Below are positions 7,012 through 15,676 of a DNA stretch of 64,000 nucleotides, in pieces. Positions within the stretch are counted from its first letter, which is position 1, and the number at the start of each line of letters is the position of its first letter. Below the pieces are notes generated by a model. The model was not told where the DNA came from and made no database searches. It was given only the letters and a program-made list of their open reading frames with translations. The position numbers and the translations under genes were made by a program. The stretch is from Flavobacteriales bacterium (lineage in GTDB: Bacteria; Bacteroidota; Bacteroidia; NS11-12g; UBA9320). The stretch covers positions 62,001 to 126,000 of the forward strand of contig JACJZU010000002.1 of the NCBI GenBank assembly GCA_020635435.1, in the 5' to 3' direction.

Positions 7012-8664
7012 TCAATACGCTAAATTCCATGTTCTCTGTAAAGTCTGATATAAAATCGGCATTTCACTCTCAAATTGGTCTTGACTTATGTTTTCCCCGA
7101 CATGCTTTGAGAGTTGCTTTTTCTTATGTCCAGTGAAGGTTTTATTGCCTGCGGCATTTACTGCATCAAGTTCAGATTGAGTCTTTCGCCAATTTCCGTA
7201 AGTCGCATCTACTTGGCTAGGATAGTATTGCTCTAAATCTCTACAAGGAATTTGAAAAAATTGATTATTCTGTGTTAGCGAGGTATTTCGTTGTAAAAAG
7301 TCATTTACTCCACCTTGAGTCTGTATGCTTGGAGCGTCAATAAGAATTACTTGTCTATCTTTATAAATACTAGAATTCAAAGGGGTAAAAGCCTTCTCAA
7401 TGGCATTTATTGTTCTTTCAGCTTGGTCAATATCTCCATTTGCTTTTATAATTTGGATATTTGGTTTATCAGAGTAAAATCTGCGTATTACCCTAGTCAA
7501 AAATTCAAATTCACTTAAACCTTCTACTATCAAGAAATTTCTTGGTAGCAGTAAATCTGAAGGACTACCACCAAGTAGCTCAAATACGACATATGGTTTC
7601 AACAAATCATCTGTTGGTTCAATGCTAGTTTCACCATTGTTCTTTTCTGCTTTAAATATTTTCTGATTGGGGTAGTTATCTGCAACAAAAACGGAAGAAT
7701 GAGTATTAATAAAAACTTGGTCAGTGGATTCAGAAAGTTCATGAAGGACATTTTTTAAGTTGCGTTGTGCGGTTGGGTGTAAATGCAGTTCAGCTTCATC
7801 AATGAAAAAAAGAAAAGACTTTCCTTCATCAGCACTTTCTTTTCGAAACTCAGCATAGGTTTGAATTATGGCTAGCATTAATGCACGCTGCATTCCATCA
7901 CCTTTTTCTTCTGCTGTTGTTTCTATGCCATCATCAATTGTAGTTTCAAAATTTTTAAGGAGGTCGTCAAAAACGGGTGGTGTAACTTCAAAGTTCACTT
8001 TAGTCGTGTCTGGAAACTGTTTTTCCAAGTTGACTTTGACCTTGCTTCCAACCAAGTCAAATTGTGTTTTTATCTCCGAGTCATCACCTTCAAATAGTTC
8101 TTTAAACTTAGATTGAAACTCAAGATATTGTTCATTTGACTCTAGTATAGCAGATAGTACTCCTGACAACATTATGCCTATTGGTGTAGACTTGCTGTAC
8201 TTCGCAACTGAGTCGTAGTACTGTTTAGTATTGATATATTCAAACTTTGGCAAAAAATCATTCAAAGCAGCGTCAAACCCAGTCCCAGGGTTCACTTCTG
8301 AACCATCCACAAATACTTTTCTTTTATTGGGATTTGTGCTACTTCTAGAAATCGTAACAGTATCTGACTCTCCTAAGACGTTTTGAATTTTTGTCTTGTT
8401 TCCTTCATGTTGCATTTTGTCTGCACCATCTTTAGCTCCTGAAAATTCAATTTCAACTAAGATTTCGAGGTCAGATTGTCGTTTATGTTTCAAATCATTT
8501 GATAGTCCACCACGCCCTGCACCGTTAAAGAAGAATTCAATTGCTTCAAAGAAGTTTGTTTTTCCGCAATTATTCTGACCCACGACAATATTGAAATTAT
8601 CCGTTTCAAATTCAGTCGATTTTATAGACCGAAAATTTTCAATTTTGATTCTAGATATTTTCAT
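7012..8664 (-). CDS. OLD-family ATP-dependent nuclease (SMC-like ATPase with TOPRIM domain)
   Basis: This 550-residue protein begins with an SMC/RecF-type ATPase half (IKIENFRSIKSTEF, then Walker A GQNNCGKT at residues 29-36). It continues with a helical insert and a second ATPase half (Walker B FFIDEAELHLHP near residue 285, then FINTHSSVF). It ends in a TOPRIM domain opened by FLIVEGLSEFEF near residue 380, the metal-binding glutamate site, followed by DAPS near 445. This is the layout of OLD nucleases, which cut DNA in phage defence, and of GajA. No UvrD-like helicase (GajB) is next to it, so it fits the stand-alone OLD class better than Gabija. It forms its own unit between attC-like sites C and D. 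Confidence 0.85.
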   Translation of the reverse strand: MKISRIKIENFRSIKSTEFETDNFNIVVGQNNCGKTNFFEAIEFFFNGAGRGGLSNDLKHKRQSDLEILVEIEFSGAKDGADKMQHEGNKTKIQNVLGESDTVTISRSSTNPNKRKVFVDGSEVNPGTGFDAALNDFLPKFEYINTKQYYDSVAKYSKSTPIGIMLSGVLSAILESNEQYLEFQSKFKELFEGDDSEIKTQFDLVGSKVKVNLEKQFPDTTKVNFEVTPPVFDDLLKNFETTIDDGIETTAEEKGDGMQRALMLAIIQTYAEFRKESADEGKSFLFFIDEAELHLHPTAQRNLKNVLHELSESTDQVFINTHSSVFVADNYPNQKIFKAEKNNGETSIEPTDDLLKPYVVFELLGGSPSDLLLPRNFLIVEGLSEFEFLTRVIRRFYSDKPNIQIIKANGDIDQAERTINAIEKAFTPLNSSIYKDRQVILIDAPSIQTQGGVNDFLQRNTSLTQNNQFFQIPCRDLEQYYPSQVDATYGNWRKTQSELDAVNAAGNKTFTGHKKKQLSKHVGENISQDQFESEMPILYQTLQRTWNLAY

Positions 8665-8681
8665 TTGTTCGTTTTTTTTAG

Positions 8682-8822
8682 CTTGTTGCCAACGTTTAGT
8701 ATATGAAAAGTAGGCGATTACGAAGCTCTAAACTTTCAGTTAAGTATAAAGTAAGATACGAGCCAAAACCCTTGATTTTACTACTGTTTCGCCTATTTTT
8801 TATATACATTGTTATGCACTGG
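8682..8822 (-). repeat. attC-like hairpin site D, behind the DUF4062/STAND gene
   Basis: CTTG-N5-AAC at 8682-8693 forms the left end and GTTATGCACTGG (8811-8822) the right end, 10 bases from the next stop codon. The left arm (8691-8717) and right arm (8789-8813) pair along AAC..GTATATGAAAAGTAGGCGA with two extra bases in the left arm and a few mismatches. About 70 loop bases lie between. Confidence 0.65.
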
Positions 8823-8832
8823 CTTTTTGAGT

Positions 8833-11460
8833 TTATAATTTTCTAGCCCGATTGATAAGTCCTTGGTCGGGGTTGTTTTTTTGGAAAATATGCTTTGCAC
8901 GGCATTTTTGCGCTAATAATTCTATAAGCCTAGATTCGTTTGGTTCGGTTGCTTTATAATCCTTATTATAGTTTAAGGTGATCAATACGTCTGAAAGAAA
9001 GAATGAATTTTTGTCAAGATTAACTATATAGTCATCTACAGTCTTGTGCCATTTGTTTGGTCTTTCTGCAATTAATAAAAGCATAATTTCATGCTTGAGC
9101 AATGAGTTTACCTCGCTGACTGCTTTATCAATAAGTAGCGGACCCATCTTGTTTGAAAATAGATCGTCTTTAAAATACTTAACAACATTCGTAGGTACGG
9201 CTAATAAAACTGCTAGTCTTTTTTGAAATGGGTCGTCAAAATTGAAATCATCTTCGTCAAGTTCAAATTTTGCGCCTTCGAACGCAACATTTCCTTTGTC
9301 TGCCAATAGAGGATGAAGAATTATCAAAAGCTTGTTAATTTCATTCCATGCTTGTACAATTTTGTCTAGAACTTCCTTTCTAAGATTAACATCAACAAAA
9401 TCACTATTGCGCAATGCTCTGGCAGTGGCACTTATTTGTCTCATTAGAACCAAAAATGAATAATCACGAAGTACCGAATTGATTATTTGATTGTAAGGTC
9501 TTATTTGGTCATAATGTTTGTCCGCGTATTTATCCTTGACTTCATCTGGTAAGCCGGAAGAAATGACATTACCTTTTAGTTTCTCCTGTTCTTTTTCAAG
9601 TTGTGGAACATCAGGATTCCATGAAATAGATTTATACGGATTGATATTGTCAGGTATATTCACTTTTTCTCTAACAATTTTAAGCGTTTCGTCTAAGTCA
9701 TTATTTAATACGTTTAAAGCATCACTTTTATTTCTGTCAATTCCAGTATAAAACTCAATAATTTCAGGATAATCTATATACTTCTTGTTTTCGTAAACTT
9801 GTTTGAGAAATTCGGGGCTCATGTTCATACGGTGAGCAATGAAGTAGAATACCCAGTAAGCATTTCTGAAGTATAAGTAATTCGTTGTAGACCTGCTTAA
9901 AATTGAATTGTCTTTAAGTAACCCGAGCAAATAGTTAACATCTAAATCAATTAGGCTTGATTTACAAAATTCATTGATTTTATTTTTAAAGAATTCTTCC
10001 GTAAAGTAAAAGTCATTGTTGAGAACCAACAACTCACATAAATATCCTAAAACAAACGTGCAGTCTTTTACGTCTGGTTTTTTACTGTGAAAAGTCGGTA
10101 TCTCATATTCTTCAAAAATGGAATTTAGTATTGTTTCAAGTAGTTTGGTTCTATTGATTGGATTGTATTCTGAACCTATTTTATGTGACGCTCTTAAAAT
10201 TGAAATACAATTTTTAGTAGTTCTATGCATATTTAAAATCTCCAAGTCCTTTGCTACTTTATCTAACAAGACATTGTAATCTTCCGCTATGGACTTGTTC
10301 TTAGAATAAACTGTAACTATTTTTCGCAACTCTGTTTGTGGCAAAGGCAATAAATAGAGTGAAGTGAAAGTTCTTTTAATTTCCACCTTATCGTCATCCT
10401 GCGACTTAAGAAAGAAATTATTGTCTAAAGTGTTAAAAATTATCAATGGGATATTTTTAAATTCCTCACATACATTTTTAATCATTTGCATGATGCCATT
10501 TTCTTCAAGGCAAACAGAATCTAATAGTATACAATCAATTTTATCAGAATTAGTGAAATAGTAATTTTCAACTTCTCTCTTAATCTGATTTACAATTTTG
10601 TGCTTTTTTGTTTTCTTAGAATCAACATAGAAGAATATTTTCCCAAGTTTATAAGCTTCAAGTTTGATAAAGTGCGCTAAAGAAGTTAATCCAAATTCAG
10701 AAGGTGCTTTAATGATAATATCGCTAGGTTTCTGAATAATTGATTCAATTTCTATTTTGTTCTTAAAGTTCTTTGTTGGGTTGTTTGGAATTTCCTTTTT
10801 TGAACTAATTATAGGTTCTATCCAAACAGGTGTTTTTTCATTATAAGTTGTAAGTGATTCTTCCAGATCGTTTTCAAGGTGCTTTAAAATAATGTCAATT
10901 TCTGACACTTTTTTTTCAGCATTTTCAATTTGTGTATTTTCTTTAATGAATAGCTCTAATTTCTGCTTTAATTGTTGTTCAAAATTATCAATGTTACTGT
11001 AGTCAACGTATAATCCTTCTGATGATATTTCTGATTTAAATGATTTGACTTTCTGATATTGTTCAAAGTCAAATTTTTCGGGGTCAACATTTTCTTTTCC
11101 AAAGAAAAGAACAATTCTGGGCAAGCCATTTTGACTATTTTTTTTCCTTTCAAGAGCATCTTGAAATTCATGTTCGGTACCACTACCTGCCTTTTTCGTT
11201 GGGTGGCCAAACTTATTTTTCATAATCCCAATAAACACATCATAGTTCGATTTCTTAATGTATTCATCAATAATATCTTGTCCGTTTCTCCCCATGTCAG
11301 GCAAAACGTCATATTCCCACATGAATGTTTCAATGCCGATACCAAAATGTTTCGCAAATCCTGAGTTTATTTCTTTAATCACTTTTATGCAATTATTTCT
11401 TTCGTCATTACAATCACTAGGTGATGAAATAAAGCATTTAAAGATTATTCTATTTTCCAT
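8833..11460 (-). CDS. DUF4062 domain fused to a STAND-like NTPase region; probable defence protein
   Basis: The 875-residue protein opens with a DUF4062 domain (FKCFISSPSDCNDERN near residue 8, FIGIMKNKFG near 76, GTEHEFQDA near 92), a fold related to TIR-like signalling domains. A coiled segment follows, then a P-loop-like region: IIKAPSEFGLTSLAHFI near residues 248-264 and a Walker-B-like DCILLDSV near 310. The Walker A lysine is missing (EFGLTS in place of GxGKTS), so nucleotide binding may be lost or atypical. The C-terminal half is a helical sensor-type region with no motif I recognise. DUF4062 next to a STAND-type core is typical of proteins that sense infection and trigger cell death. 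I infer that role from architecture and from its neighbours, a reverse transcriptase and an OLD nuclease; it is not proven. Confidence 0.7.
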   Translation of the reverse strand: MENRIIFKCFISSPSDCNDERNNCIKVIKEINSGFAKHFGIGIETFMWEYDVLPDMGRNGQDIIDEYIKKSNYDVFIGIMKNKFGHPTKKAGSGTEHEFQDALERKKNSQNGLPRIVLFFGKENVDPEKFDFEQYQKVKSFKSEISSEGLYVDYSNIDNFEQQLKQKLELFIKENTQIENAEKKVSEIDIILKHLENDLEESLTTYNEKTPVWIEPIISSKKEIPNNPTKNFKNKIEIESIIQKPSDIIIKAPSEFGLTSLAHFIKLEAYKLGKIFFYVDSKKTKKHKIVNQIKREVENYYFTNSDKIDCILLDSVCLEENGIMQMIKNVCEEFKNIPLIIFNTLDNNFFLKSQDDDKVEIKRTFTSLYLLPLPQTELRKIVTVYSKNKSIAEDYNVLLDKVAKDLEILNMHRTTKNCISILRASHKIGSEYNPINRTKLLETILNSIFEEYEIPTFHSKKPDVKDCTFVLGYLCELLVLNNDFYFTEEFFKNKINEFCKSSLIDLDVNYLLGLLKDNSILSRSTTNYLYFRNAYWVFYFIAHRMNMSPEFLKQVYENKKYIDYPEIIEFYTGIDRNKSDALNVLNNDLDETLKIVREKVNIPDNINPYKSISWNPDVPQLEKEQEKLKGNVISSGLPDEVKDKYADKHYDQIRPYNQIINSVLRDYSFLVLMRQISATARALRNSDFVDVNLRKEVLDKIVQAWNEINKLLIILHPLLADKGNVAFEGAKFELDEDDFNFDDPFQKRLAVLLAVPTNVVKYFKDDLFSNKMGPLLIDKAVSEVNSLLKHEIMLLLIAERPNKWHKTVDDYIVNLDKNSFFLSDVLITLNYNKDYKATEPNESRLIELLAQKCRAKHIFQKNNPDQGLINRARKL

Positions 11461-11500
11461 TTTGTTTTTATGTTAAAGTATCTTTCGATCGTCCTTTACG

Positions 11501-11580
11501 CTTGTGCATAACTTGTTTATATACGCAATAAAAGTGCACATATCACACCTATCCCGGAGAATATACGCACTTATATGACC
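11501..11580 (-). repeat. partial attC-like site E at the right end of the cassette region
   Basis: CTTG at 11501-11504, five bases, then AAC at 11510-11512, as in sites B, C and D. A shorter, imperfect pairing joins about 11525-11545 (AATAAAAGTGCACATATC) with 11558-11578 (GAATATACGCACTTATATG). No GTTA-N4-CTGG end follows, so the site is incomplete or decayed. It lies just upstream of the DUF4062/STAND gene, where the array meets ordinary chromosome. Confidence 0.4.
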
Positions 11581-11736
11581 CATATTTTAAAGCATAACCA
11601 AATATACAATAGGACAAGTTTGCTGCAATCGCCACCAAGTTTTTTCAATTACCTCAAGATTACCCTCAACTCGAATCAGCGATCATTCGAATTCACTGTT
11701 TTGCACCTGAACAATTCATTCACTACCCAGCCGGAT
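11581..11736. other. intergenic stretch between the cassette region and the decarboxylase gene
   Basis: I see no gene, repeat or convincing terminator here. Base composition changes in this stretch from AT-rich on the left to more balanced on the right, which marks the boundary of the acquired region. Confidence 0.4.
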
Positions 11737-13197
11737 CTACATCAGTTCATCCACCCGCTCCTTACACCGAAGCACCATCTCCATCGCCTCTTCCACAGTA
11801 TTCCGTCCTGTGCGGAAGGCGAGTATGGCAATACGTATAACGTACCTGCCATCGATCCGCGAGGAACTCAACATTACCCGTCCGTCCCGGTGGATCTCCT
11901 TCATGAGGAGTTCATTGTAAGCATCCGGATCTTTGGCATCGGGCCACCAGAAGTAACTTACGCTCAGGTCGGGTTCGGGGCCGAGCATGAAGCCGTTTTG
12001 CGATAGGAGTTGGCGGAAGTATTGAGTGAGGAGTAACTTTTCAGAGAGCGCGGCGCGGAACGGTTCAATTCCGTGCAAATTCAAGGGAAGCCACATGCGT
12101 AAACCCCTAAAATGCTTGGTGAGTTCGGGGGAGACGTCCGCGGGATTGATCATTTCATGCTCCGCGAAAGCGTCCTGCATGTAGTTGGCGAAGTAGTGAT
12201 TGGAATGCATGACCGCTTCGCGGTCACGTACCAATACCGCCCCGATCCCGTATGGAAGGAACATGCCCTTATGAGGATCCACAACCACGGAATCGGCCCG
12301 TTCAATGCCCCGGAAGAGCTGTTGCTTTTCCGGACAAAGTATGAAGAATCCGCCGTAGGCCGCGTCGGTATGAAACCACAGATTCTCGGTTTCGCACAGG
12401 TCGGCGATGGCATTCAGCGGGTCCACAGCGCCGGTATCGGTGGTTCCGGCAGAGGCGATCACCAGAAATGGGTTCAGGCCCGCTTTCCGGTCGGTTTGTA
12501 TAGTTTGTTCAAGTTCATTGGCGTCGATGCGATGGCCGTTGTCTAGCTTTAAAAGTCGTATGGGGGCCTCTTCCAATCCTATGATCCGCAGCGACTTCTG
12601 AATGCAGTGATGTACATGCGGACTGGTATAGATCACGCTTTTTTCGATAGCGGCACCTTTTACGCGATGTTTGTCTCTGGCCGAGGTAAGTGCGATCAGA
12701 TTGGCGATCGAACCGCCAGAACTGAGGTTGCCTACGCTGTTCTGCGGAAATCCGAAGATCTGCTTCAACCAATCGATACAAGCATTCTCAATGGCAACAG
12801 CTCCCGGACCGGCGAAGTGTATGCCCGCATATTCGTTGGTTACTGCAGCCAGATAATCCGCCAGGGCGGAGGTGTATATGCCGCCACCCGGGATATAGCC
12901 CAAATGTCCCGCCGATGCCGGGGATACGCCTTGTCGGGATATGTACTTTTCATAACGCTGCAACAAGGTGCCCATGTCTTCAACGGTATCCGACAGAGCA
13001 AGTTCTGCGGTTTCAGTTCCCGGATAATAACCGTTCCATTGGTGAATATGGTCCGTAAAATGGTGGGCGAATTCGGTGACCTGCTCGGTCCAGTTGCGGC
13101 GCAGCGTACTTTCGGGATCCAATTGAGCCCGCACCTTTGCCTGCCGATCTATATTTTCCAGAAGTTGTTCTTTGGCGTTTTCCTCGGTTTGATGCAT
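11737..13197 (-). CDS. pyridoxal-phosphate-dependent decarboxylase, group II type
   Basis: The 486-residue protein has the fold-type I decarboxylase signature. GNLSSGGSIANLIAL binds the phosphate, HTDAAYGG (about residue 280) holds the aspartate that pairs with the pyridine nitrogen, and DPHKGMFLPYG (about 306-316) holds the Schiff-base lysine. It belongs with aromatic-L-amino-acid and glutamate-type decarboxylases; the substrate cannot be told from sequence. The frame extends 84 codons further upstream. I chose MHQTEENAKEQ at 13197 because the extension crosses a terminator hairpin and the end of the preceding gene, and does not resemble the family. Confidence 0.88.
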   Translation of the reverse strand: MHQTEENAKEQLLENIDRQAKVRAQLDPESTLRRNWTEQVTEFAHHFTDHIHQWNGYYPGTETAELALSDTVEDMGTLLQRYEKYISRQGVSPASAGHLGYIPGGGIYTSALADYLAAVTNEYAGIHFAGPGAVAIENACIDWLKQIFGFPQNSVGNLSSGGSIANLIALTSARDKHRVKGAAIEKSVIYTSPHVHHCIQKSLRIIGLEEAPIRLLKLDNGHRIDANELEQTIQTDRKAGLNPFLVIASAGTTDTGAVDPLNAIADLCETENLWFHTDAAYGGFFILCPEKQQLFRGIERADSVVVDPHKGMFLPYGIGAVLVRDREAVMHSNHYFANYMQDAFAEHEMINPADVSPELTKHFRGLRMWLPLNLHGIEPFRAALSEKLLLTQYFRQLLSQNGFMLGPEPDLSVSYFWWPDAKDPDAYNELLMKEIHRDGRVMLSSSRIDGRYVIRIAILAFRTGRNTVEEAMEMVLRCKERVDELM

Positions 13198-13250
13198 AGT
13201 TGATCTCTTGTTCGCCTTCCCGGATCTGAAAAGCTGTGGCAAGTTCAATA

Positions 13251-13280
13251 AAAAAGGCCGGATTTGATTTTTCCGGCCTT
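13251..13280 (-). terminator. rho-independent terminator of the CAP-domain gene
   Basis: Read on the minus strand, AAGGCCGG and CCGGCCTT form an 8-bp perfect stem around an AT-rich loop, followed by TTTTTTATT. It lies 20 bases after the CAP-domain gene stop codon. Confidence 0.8.
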
Positions 13281-13300
13281 GTCCATTATCCATTTTTTGA

Positions 13301-14305
13301 TCAGTACGCGGTGCAAAATACCCAGTAATACTGCCACTTGCTGTTGGGATCGAAATGTACCCCGATGCCCACTTTCCCACTGGAGGAGTTGAACATATTG
13401 GCGTTATGTCCGGCACTGCTGAACCATTGATTATAGGTGCCCAGGGCATCGGAACTTCCGGCTGCCAAGTTCTCCGAATTCACAAAACTCCGGCTGTAGA
13501 ATTTCCGGATGCGTTCAAAAGTTCCTCCGATCTCCACCAATTCTCCATTCAGACTGTCGTAGGAATCGTGTTCGAAATAGCCCTGTTTGGCCATGTCGTA
13601 GGCATGGTAGCGCGCGGCGCGTGAGAGGTCTTCTTCCCAAACCAGTTCCTTCATACCCCGTTTTCGGCGCTCGGCATTGATCAGTTGCAGGAGTTGTTTT
13701 TCCTTCAATTCGCTGTGCGAGGCCACTTCTTCGGTCCCCATGGGCATTCCGAAGTATTGTCCGTTCCGAAATCCGTAGGTACTGTTCACGGTAACATCTG
13801 CTTTTTTGGGTTGGGTTCTGGAAGGCATCAGCGAAGTACCGGTGATCCCTTCATATTTTCTGGATATGTTGCTGGCCCGGGAAGTGTCTTTTGCGATGAG
13901 CAGAGATCTGGTGAGCACGCGTGCCGAATCGAGGATGATGTCGACAGGTTCCTTCCAGGACCGATTACCGGCCCATCGGGCGGTATCGGATCGGTAGAGC
14001 AGTCGCACGGAGCTCAATGCACGGGTCATGGCACTCGCTTTTTTGCGTAGCGTTTTCTCCACACGGTATTTATCGAAATAGATCGTTGCCGAGAAGTAGT
14101 GTGGAGATGGAAGTTGAGGACTTCGTTTACTCAAATGTACCGAGCGGTTGAGACATTTGTCTTTGTCCCGTTCGTACAAACGCGCCAATTTGCGGTAAGG
14201 ATCTTTCCGCTCGTCAAGAAGTCCGTTTGGAGCCGCTCCTGTACCGGCAAGGACAGGTTGTAAGGTCAGGCTCCCCAAAATGATCAGTATTACAGCCCTA
14301 TTCAT
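13301..14305 (-). CDS. exported CAP-domain (SCP-like) protein
   Basis: The protein has 334 residues from MNRAVILIILGSLTLQPVLAG, a good Sec signal peptide; the frame's earlier start codons lie in the neighbouring gene. The middle 150 residues are basic and match no family I recognise. The C-terminal 140 residues form a CAP/SCP domain: LLQLINAERRKRGM, LSRAARYHAYDMA, YFEHDSYDS, SENLAAG and YNQWFSSAGHNANMF hold the conserved histidine and glutamate pattern of bacterial YkwD-type proteins. Bacterial CAP proteins are secreted and often of unknown activity. Confidence 0.85.
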   Translation of the reverse strand: MNRAVILIILGSLTLQPVLAGTGAAPNGLLDERKDPYRKLARLYERDKDKCLNRSVHLSKRSPQLPSPHYFSATIYFDKYRVEKTLRKKASAMTRALSSVRLLYRSDTARWAGNRSWKEPVDIILDSARVLTRSLLIAKDTSRASNISRKYEGITGTSLMPSRTQPKKADVTVNSTYGFRNGQYFGMPMGTEEVASHSELKEKQLLQLINAERRKRGMKELVWEEDLSRAARYHAYDMAKQGYFEHDSYDSLNGELVEIGGTFERIRKFYSRSFVNSENLAAGSSDALGTYNQWFSSAGHNANMFNSSSGKVGIGVHFDPNSKWQYYWVFCTAY

Positions 14306-14345
14306 ATTGGATAAATACCCATTTTCCGAATAGGTAAACGCTGTT

Positions 14346-15317
14346 TTAAAAGAAGTGTTGCTCAACCATTCTGTATATGGTGGTCGGGAAAATTTCGGTA
14401 ATGAGGCAGCGCACGCCACCGCCTCCATACTTTTCAATAAGGGGTATATCCATCCTTTTGAGGACCCCATATTTCCGGAGTTTGGCTTTTTGTTCATCAG
14501 TGAAAGAGTCGTAGGCTGTCCAACTCATTGCAATCATTCGGCCATCGTTGTTCCAAAGGCCTCCCGTGCAAATAATATTGGCAGCAAAACGCTCCATTTG
14601 TTCCAAACTGATCTCAATAATTTCAAAGCCGCCTTCTGTTAAAGCATCGAGAACTGTTCTTCGCTCGTAGAGGTCGGTTATGGCGTCGGCGCAGATCACC
14701 GCATATCCCGGCCCTATGGAGAGCATCATATTGGTGTGGTAAATGGGCCGGTGGTTGCGGTCGAAGGCGTTGAAGATCACAGGCTCGTGTTTCAGATGCT
14801 CCGCTGCCAGGCGCACGGCCTCCGGGTGTGTACGTGGCGATAGACAAGCGTATACAAATTTGTTAACATGGTCGAATACCAAACTACCTGTTCCCTCGAG
14901 GAATTTCCCTTCGTGCTCCAGGTAGCTCAGATCGATCACCCGCGTGATCTCGAATCCCTCGCGCATTTTGTCGATAACGTCGAGCCTGCGTTCGGGTCGT
15001 CGGTTTGGAGCCATCATGGGATAGAGCACCATGGTTCCGTCGCGGTGTGTGCTCACCCAGTTGTTGGAGAACAAGGCATCGGGTTTTGGAGGGATCTCGG
15101 TGTCCGGCAGATACAGCATTTTCACACCTTGATACTGAACCCGCACATAGACAGTACGGAATTCGAGATAGATCTCTTTTTCCAATTTTTTCCGGTCTAT
15201 GTCGACCGGGTGCTGGAAGGGATTTGTTGCTGCGGTTTGCGGGTTGAAGTCGAAGCAAACAGGTTGTATCATAAGTGCAGCCCGTGCACATTGATGATCA
15301 AAATTCCTTGGACTCAT
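14346..15317 (-). CDS. ctlX: CtlX-like citrulline hydrolase (arginine deiminase superfamily)
   Basis: The 323-residue protein matches the guanidine-group-modifying superfamily branch annotated as citrulline utilisation hydrolase CtlX. It has MIQPVCFDFNPQTA near the N-terminus, STHRDGTMVLYPMMAPNR, LEGTGSLVFDH (catalytic acid region), YHTNMMLSIG (catalytic histidine) and a C-terminal GGGGVRCLITEIF with the nucleophilic cysteine. Catalytic residues appear intact. The start at 15317 is supported by an ATGA overlap with the stop of the upstream TfoX-like gene, which implies translational coupling. Confidence 0.82.
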   Translation of the reverse strand: MSPRNFDHQCARAALMIQPVCFDFNPQTAATNPFQHPVDIDRKKLEKEIYLEFRTVYVRVQYQGVKMLYLPDTEIPPKPDALFSNNWVSTHRDGTMVLYPMMAPNRRPERRLDVIDKMREGFEITRVIDLSYLEHEGKFLEGTGSLVFDHVNKFVYACLSPRTHPEAVRLAAEHLKHEPVIFNAFDRNHRPIYHTNMMLSIGPGYAVICADAITDLYERRTVLDALTEGGFEIIEISLEQMERFAANIICTGGLWNNDGRMIAMSWTAYDSFTDEQKAKLRKYGVLKRMDIPLIEKYGGGGVRCLITEIFPTTIYRMVEQHFF

Positions 15318-15655
15318 TTCTTCTTGCTGCTTTTGGCTTTTGGATTGAATTCGAGGCATCGGGCCACCCAAAATTCCAGCTGATCTTCGCGATCCACCTC
15401 CTGGATTTCGAGCATTACATAACCTGTCATGGGTCGGCCACCATGGTTCATCTGCGATCCGCCGGCCTCCGACATCAACGCATCTGCCCGTTGGGGGTCT
15501 ACCCGGGCCATTATTCCGCCTTTATAGGTTCCCAGCAGCATTTTATCGTCTACCATGAAACAATTGCCGCCGAACATGCGCTTCTCGGTCCAGCTAACCC
15601 GCTGCTCCCTGAGGGCATTTCGAATACGTTCCAGTATGTACGCGTCTTCAGCCAT
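15314..15655 (-). CDS. TfoX N-terminal-domain protein
   Basis: This 113-residue protein consists of one TfoX/Sxy N-terminal domain (KRMFGGNCFMVDDKMLLGTYKGG in two pieces around residues 25-46, GYVMLEIQEVD near 77) and a lysine-rich tail. In gamma-proteobacteria TfoX controls competence, but single-domain versions in Bacteroidota have no known role. The stop codon overlaps the start of the ctlX-like gene by four bases, so the two are cotranslated. Confidence 0.8.
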   Translation of the reverse strand: MAEDAYILERIRNALREQRVSWTEKRMFGGNCFMVDDKMLLGTYKGGIMARVDPQRADALMSEAGGSQMNHGGRPMTGYVMLEIQEVDREDQLEFWVARCLEFNPKAKSSKKK

Positions 15656-15676
15656 TCACCGAATATACAACACCTA

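Noticed and set aside
7012..11460. Gabija-type two-gene system
   Set aside because: The OLD-type protein resembles GajA, but no UvrD-like helicase lies next to it and the neighbour is a DUF4062/STAND protein in a separate cassette unit.
13198..13449. 84-codon N-terminal extension of the decarboxylase frame
   Set aside because: It crosses a strong terminator hairpin and the end of the CAP-domain gene and is unlike decarboxylases.
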